A DNA stretch of 18,840 bases from an uncultured Bacilli bacterium (GTDB lineage: Bacteria > Bacillota_I > Bacilli_A > ML615J-28 > CAG-313). The stretch covers positions 1 through 18,840 of the forward strand of contig CAJGCS010000005.1 of NCBI GenBank assembly GCA_904501965.1. Direction: 5' to 3'. Both the position numbers and the translations under genes were made by a program. This document shows positions 15,508 through 18,840 of this stretch, piece after piece (positions within the stretch are counted from its first letter, which is position 1; each line of letters begins with the position of its first letter). Under the pieces are notes generated by a model, which did not search any database, had not been told where the DNA came from, and was given only the letters and a program-made list of their open reading frames with translations.

Positions 15508-15933
15508 ATGAAACCTAATAAATTTGCATTAAATGTTACACTTGTCTTTATAAGTATGGTACAAATAATACTTAGCTTTATAACTAATTTACCTTGGGCA
15601 ATGATGTTCATAGGTCTTGTTGTTATTGTTTTGCTTATTCCGGATTTTATTTTAAAAGCCCGTCATAAAGTAGGATATTTAGTGTATAAAGGAATATCAC
15701 AGTTTTTCTTTGTGGCAGGGGCGGTTGCAACAATCTTATTTGGCGGCTTTATGACACTTTTATTTGTTGCATTAGAAGATATTGCAAGAGGATGTGGCGG
15801 AACAACAAATATAACTACTTTAGATATGATTCATTCTGTTTTAATTATAATAATAGGTATATGTTTACTAGTTAAAGCAATTTTTAATATCGTTGACTTT
15901 GTTAAATATAAAAAAGAAAAGAATATAATTTAA
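15508..15933 (+). CDS. Four-helix integral membrane protein, unknown
   Basis: A 141-residue hydrophobic protein with four predicted helices (about 7-26, 30-49, 60-90 and 107-130) and a basic C-terminal tail (VKYKKEKNII). A short loop after helix 3 contains EDIARGCGG. I recognise no family. It has a good GGAGG ribosome site, its own probable promoter and a terminator overlapping the stop, so it appears to be a one-gene unit. It sits directly before spoVG. Confidence 0.75.
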   Translation: MKPNKFALNVTLVFISMVQIILSFITNLPWAMMFIGLVVIVLLIPDFILKARHKVGYLVYKGISQFFFVAGAVATILFGGFMTLLFVALEDIARGCGGTTNITTLDMIHSVLIIIIGICLLVKAIFNIVDFVKYKKEKNII

Positions 15934-15955
15934 GCGCAAAAACTTGCGCTTTTTT
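15932..15955 (+). terminator. Rho-independent terminator before spoVG
   Basis: AAGCGCAA pairs with TTGCGCTT around an AAAC loop and continues into a T-run. The left arm starts within the stop codon of the preceding gene. Confidence 0.93.
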
Positions 15956-15982
15956 CTTTTTTAAAAAAATAAAAAGAAACTC

Positions 15983-16011
15983 TTGCTTTTTCAAAAAACT
16001 CATGATAGAAT
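15983..16011 (+). promoter_or_regulatory. Sigma-A-type promoter for spoVG
   Basis: TTGCTT at 15983-15988 and TAGAAT at 16006-16011, 17 bases apart, with an extended TGA just before the -10. The leader holds AGGAGGAG before the ATG at 16034. B. subtilis spoVG uses sigma-H; here the site looks like the vegetative type. Confidence 0.78.
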
Positions 16012-16033
16012 AAAGAAAAGGTAGGAGGAGAAA

Positions 16034-16306
16034 ATGAAAATTACGGATGTTAAAGTAAAACCTGTAAATGGCGCTAGCAGGTTAAAAGCAGTTGTGGAAA
16101 TTACAATTGATGGTGTTTTTGTTGTACATGAATTAAGAATTATTGAAGGTACAAATGGATTATTTGTTGCAATGCCTAGTAGACAAGTAGGAGAAAATGT
16201 TTACAAAGATGTTGCTCATCCAATTAATGCAGAAACTCGTAAAATGATCGAAGATGCTGTTTTAGAAAAATATGAAGCGGCACTTCTTGAAAAAAACGAA
16301 AATTAA
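16034..16306 (+). CDS. spoVG: SpoVG, nucleic-acid-binding regulator
   Basis: A small regulator that binds DNA and RNA and influences cell division, virulence or sporulation in Firmicutes. The 90-residue sequence keeps the family core: MKITDVKVKPVN, FVVHELRIIEGTNGLFVAMPSRQ, and DVAHPINAETRKMIEDAVLEKY. It aligns with B. subtilis SpoVG over nearly its full length. It is not specific to spore formers, since it also occurs in Listeria, Staphylococcus and Borrelia, so alone it says little about sporulation. It is a single-gene unit between its own promoter and terminator, on the conserved path toward prs. Confidence 0.96.
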   Translation: MKITDVKVKPVNGASRLKAVVEITIDGVFVVHELRIIEGTNGLFVAMPSRQVGENVYKDVAHPINAETRKMIEDAVLEKYEAALLEKNEN

Positions 16307-16314
16307 TTAAAATG

Positions 16315-16340
16315 ACTTACCTCTTTGTGAGGTAAGTTTT
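16315..16340 (+). terminator. Rho-independent terminator after spoVG
   Basis: ACTTACCTC pairs with GAGGTAAGT around TTTGT and ends in TTTT followed by ATATTTT. Confidence 0.9.
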
Positions 16341-16368
16341 ATATTTTATAATTTAAAAAATAAGTTAG

Positions 16369-16397
16369 TTGTAAAAAAATATTCTTTAGTGTATAAT
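16369..16397 (+). promoter_or_regulatory. Sigma-A-type promoter for the transketolase-prs unit
   Basis: TTGTAA at 16369-16374 and a perfect TATAAT at 16392-16397, with a 17-base spacer. AAGAGGTGG at 16407-16415 precedes the ATG at 16421. Confidence 0.87.
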
Positions 16398-16420
16398 AAA
16401 ATGGGAAAGAGGTGGACACG

Positions 16421-17218
16421 ATGAAGCAAAAAGCAAAAGAAATTAGAGCCTTAACTGCTACTTGTATTCAAGCGCTTGGTGCAGGGCATATTGGTGGCAG
16501 CTTATCAATAGTTGACGTTTTAACTGTTTTATACTATAAACATATGAATGTTGATCCAAACAACCCAAAATATGAATACAGAGATAGATTAGTTGTATCA
16601 AAAGGACATGCGGGGCCTGGAGTATACGCTACACTTGCTCATAAAGGTTATTTTGATAAAGAGGAATTATTAACACTTAATAAGTTTGGAACAAATCTTC
16701 CAAGCCACTGTGATATGAATAAAACTCCTGGTGTTGATATGACTACAGGTTCACTTGGACAAGGAATTTCTTGTGCACTTGGCATGGCACTTGGGGCTAA
16801 AATTAGAAAATCAGATGAACATATATATGTAATCATTGGTGATGGTGAATCTCAAGAAGGACAAGTGTGGGAAGCCGCAATGTATGCTGCCCAAAGAAAA
16901 CTAGATAATTTTACAGTATTCCTAGATTATAATAAATATCAATTAGATGATTCTACGGACAATATTAATTCTCTTGGTGATATATATAATAAATGGAATA
17001 GCTTTGGCTTCTATACTCAATCAATAGATGGAAATGATATTGATGAAATCGATAAAGCTATTAATAATGCTAAAGCTTATAAAGGTGCTCCTTCTGCGAT
17101 AATTCTTAACACAGTAAAGGGTAAAGGAATATCGTTTGTGGAAGCAGCCGGAGCTAATAACCATAGTATGCCAATAACTAAAGAAGACTTGGCAAAAGCA
17201 CTAGAGGAGTTAAAGTAG
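16421..17218 (+). CDS. Transketolase, N-terminal subunit
   Basis: This is the thiamine-diphosphate-binding half of a split transketolase, which moves two-carbon units between sugar phosphates in the non-oxidative pentose phosphate pathway. Signatures: GAGHIGGSLS with His23, SKGHAGPGVYATL, TGSLGQGISCALGMALGAK, and the cofactor motif GDGES (140-144) continuing through FLDYNKYQLDD. The 265 residues correspond to the first half of the full-length enzyme. I start at ATG 16421 because the AGGTGG ribosome site covers the alternative GTG at 16412. The C-terminal subunit follows 11 bases later. Ribose 5-phosphate from this pathway feeds the PRPP synthase encoded next. Confidence 0.93.
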   Translation: MKQKAKEIRALTATCIQALGAGHIGGSLSIVDVLTVLYYKHMNVDPNNPKYEYRDRLVVSKGHAGPGVYATLAHKGYFDKEELLTLNKFGTNLPSHCDMNKTPGVDMTTGSLGQGISCALGMALGAKIRKSDEHIYVIIGDGESQEGQVWEAAMYAAQRKLDNFTVFLDYNKYQLDDSTDNINSLGDIYNKWNSFGFYTQSIDGNDIDEIDKAINNAKAYKGAPSAIILNTVKGKGISFVEAAGANNHSMPITKEDLAKALEELK

Positions 17219-17229
17219 AGGTGTGTGGT

Positions 17230-18150
17230 ATGGATTTAAGAGCAGTATTTGCAAAAACACTTTCTAAATTAATGAAAGAAAATGATAAAATATGCATTTT
17301 AGATGCTGACCTTTCAAAACCAAACGGGACAGCACCGCTTCATAAAGAATTCCCAGATCGTTGTTTTAATGTGGGAATAAGTGAAGCTAATATGGCTGGT
17401 ATAGCTGCAGGGTTATCTAGCTATGGGTATAAGCCAATTATTTTAACATTTACTCCTTTTGCAACAAGAAGAATCTGTGATCAAGTTGCAGTATCGATTG
17501 CTTATGCAAAACAAAATGTTATTATCGTTGGTACTGACCCTGGTATTACTGCCGAACTTAATGGTGGTACTCATATGAGTTTTGAAGATATTGGAGTAAT
17601 GCGTAGCATTCCGACAATGAAAATTTATGATGTTGTAGATGAAATACAATTTGAACAAGCAATACCTGAACTATTAAAACTTGAAGGTGTTGTGTATGTT
17701 CGTGTACCTAGAAAAACAAGACCTGTTGTTTTTGATGAAAATTATAAGTTTGAAATGTTTAAAAGCGATGTTCTAGTAGAAGGAAACGATATTACAATTA
17801 TTGCATCAGGAACAATGGTACACGAGGCTAAACTTGCACAAGAAATATTAAAAGAAGAAAATATTAGCGCCGAAGTAATAAGTCTTAATATGATTAAACC
17901 ACTTGATAAAGAAACTATTTTAAAATCAGTTAAGAAAACCAACCATGTCGTAGTTTGTGAAAACCATAATATTTATGGTGGTGTATATGGTGCTGTTGCG
18001 GAACTGTTATGTCAAGAATACCCTGTAAAATGCGGTGTAATTGGCGTTAATGATAGTTTCGGACAAGTTGGTAAATATGATGAATTATTAAAAGCTTATA
18101 ATATGACTAAAGAAGACATAGTGAAAAAAGTAAAAGAACAACTAAAATAA
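17230..18150 (+). CDS. Transketolase, C-terminal subunit
   Basis: The pyrimidine-binding and C-terminal domains of the split transketolase. It shows DADLSKPNG, then CFNVGISEANMAGIAAGLS, where the Glu in ISEANM is the conserved proton-shuttling residue; also TFTPFATRRICDQV, and GTDPGITAELNGGTHMSFEDIG with the substrate-binding His. The C-terminal part resembles domain III (NHVVVCENHNIYGGVYGAVAELL). It is 306 residues. The ATG at 17230 lies six bases after AGAGGTG, which also covers the GTG at 17221. It needs the preceding subunit to form an active site. Confidence 0.93.
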   Translation: MDLRAVFAKTLSKLMKENDKICILDADLSKPNGTAPLHKEFPDRCFNVGISEANMAGIAAGLSSYGYKPIILTFTPFATRRICDQVAVSIAYAKQNVIIVGTDPGITAELNGGTHMSFEDIGVMRSIPTMKIYDVVDEIQFEQAIPELLKLEGVVYVRVPRKTRPVVFDENYKFEMFKSDVLVEGNDITIIASGTMVHEAKLAQEILKEENISAEVISLNMIKPLDKETILKSVKKTNHVVVCENHNIYGGVYGAVAELLCQEYPVKCGVIGVNDSFGQVGKYDELLKAYNMTKEDIVKKVKEQLK

Positions 18151-18169
18151 AAAAAGAGGTAACATTAAA

Positions 18170-18840
18170 ATGGCTATTATATCTGGTAAAAAAATTAAAT
18201 TATTTTCATTAAACTCAAATCTTCCACTTGCTGAAGAAATTTCAAAATATGTAGGTGTTCCACTTTCAAAGTGTGAGCTTAAAAGATTCGCTGATGGTGA
18301 AGTGCAAATTAATATTGATGAATCTGTTAGAGGACATAGAGTATTCGTTATTCAATCAACAAATAACCCTGTTAATGAAAACTATATGGAATTATTTGTA
18401 ATGATCGATGCTTTAAAAAGAGCATCAGCTGCATCAATCAATGTTATCATGCCTTATTATGGTTATTCAAGACAAGATAGAAAAGCGGCACCAAGACAAC
18501 CAATTTCTGCAAAACTTATGGCAGATTTACTTCAAACAGCTGGCGCAACAAGACTTCTTTGCTTAGATTTACATGCAGCGCAAATTCAAGGTTTCTTTAA
18601 TATCCCTATTGACAACTTCCTTGCGTTCCCGTTATTCGGTGAATATTTTGTTAAAAAAGGTTTAGAAGATGTCGTAGTTGTATCTCCTGACCATGGAGGC
18701 ACAACACGTGCAAGAAAACTGGCAGATATTTTAGAAGCTCCAATTGCGATTATTGATAAAAGAAGACCTAAACCAAACTGTGCAGAAGTAATGAATATCG
18801 TTGGGGAAATTGAAGGCAAAAATTGTATTATTATTGATGA
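18170..18840 (+). CDS. prs: Ribose-phosphate pyrophosphokinase (PRPP synthase), 3' end outside window
   Basis: Makes PRPP from ribose 5-phosphate and ATP for nucleotide, His and Trp synthesis. The ATG at 18170 follows AAAGAGGT, and the frame stays open for about 223 codons to the window edge. Class I signatures are present: KLFSLNSNLPLAEEI, RFADGEVQINI, the ATP-binding region around MPYYGYSRQDRKAAPRQPI, the metal-site block LDLHAAQIQGFFNIPIDN, and VVSPDHGGTTRARKLAD. The window ends as the PRPP-binding loop begins (IIIDD). It sits 19 bases after the transketolase subunit in the same unit, which supplies its substrate. Confidence 0.95.
   Translation, partial: MAIISGKKIKLFSLNSNLPLAEEISKYVGVPLSKCELKRFADGEVQINIDESVRGHRVFVIQSTNNPVNENYMELFVMIDALKRASAASINVIMPYYGYSRQDRKAAPRQPISAKLMADLLQTAGATRLLCLDLHAAQIQGFFNIPIDNFLAFPLFGEYFVKKGLEDVVVVSPDHGGTTRARKLADILEAPIAIIDKRRPKPNCAEVMNIVGEIEGKNCIIID

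Noticed and set aside
1..18840. CRISPR arrays, tRNA or rRNA genes, insertion sequences, phage genes
   Set aside because: No regular short repeats with spacers, cloverleaf sequences, transposase motifs or terminal inverted repeats were seen.

Overview
This window comes from an AT-rich (roughly 30% GC by eye) low-GC Gram-positive bacterium, class Bacilli or a Mollicutes-like relative. The evidence is strong AGGAGG-type ribosome binding sites, TTGnnn-N17-TATAAT promoters, the RNA polymerase delta subunit (RpoE), SpoVG, lipobox lipoproteins, and a remnant of the Bacillus subtilis order rsmA-yabG-ispE-spoVG-prs. Trp is encoded by TGG only. None of the 18 complete 3' ends uses TGA (14 TAA, 4 TAG). 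Homologues of YabG and BofA suggest a spore former or a descendant of one. No exact genus can be named. All genes are on the + strand, and no gene-free stretch exceeds 100 bases.

Region 1 (2-8833) is one surface and transport operon. It holds the end of a MalF-type ABC permease, a MalG-type permease with an unusual extra N-terminal membrane segment, a family 1 solute-binding lipoprotein, a lipoprotein with a staphylococcal-nuclease-like domain followed by an OB-fold, and a 1370-residue lipoprotein. The last combines immunoglobulin-like regions, at least four OB-like domains (three as tandem ~100-residue repeats) and three copies of a Cys/His-rich motif. A perfect hairpin terminator follows. 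I infer a system that cuts and captures extracellular nucleic acid and imports a product. The transported substrate is not shown by the sequence.

Region 2 (8888-11847) has its own promoter. It holds two tandem DHH/DHHA1 phosphoesterases of the NrnA type, the nucleotidase SurE, and a 71-residue BofA-like membrane protein. BofA has its own possible mother-cell sigma promoter at the end of surE. The phosphoesterases and SurE would complete the breakdown of short oligonucleotides to nucleosides.

Region 3 (11863-15441) holds rpoE (delta) with its own promoter and terminator, then rsmA/ksgA, yabG, ispE and a YcxB-like membrane protein. A sequence fitting the sigma-E and sigma-K consensus lies just before yabG. 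Its geometry nearly matches that of the site before bofA, including a shared ATTGGTG.

Region 4 (15461-18840) holds a four-helix membrane protein of unknown function, spoVG, a split transketolase (N and C halves as two genes) and the start of prs (PRPP synthase, cut by the window end). The transketolase pair sits where B. subtilis has glmU.
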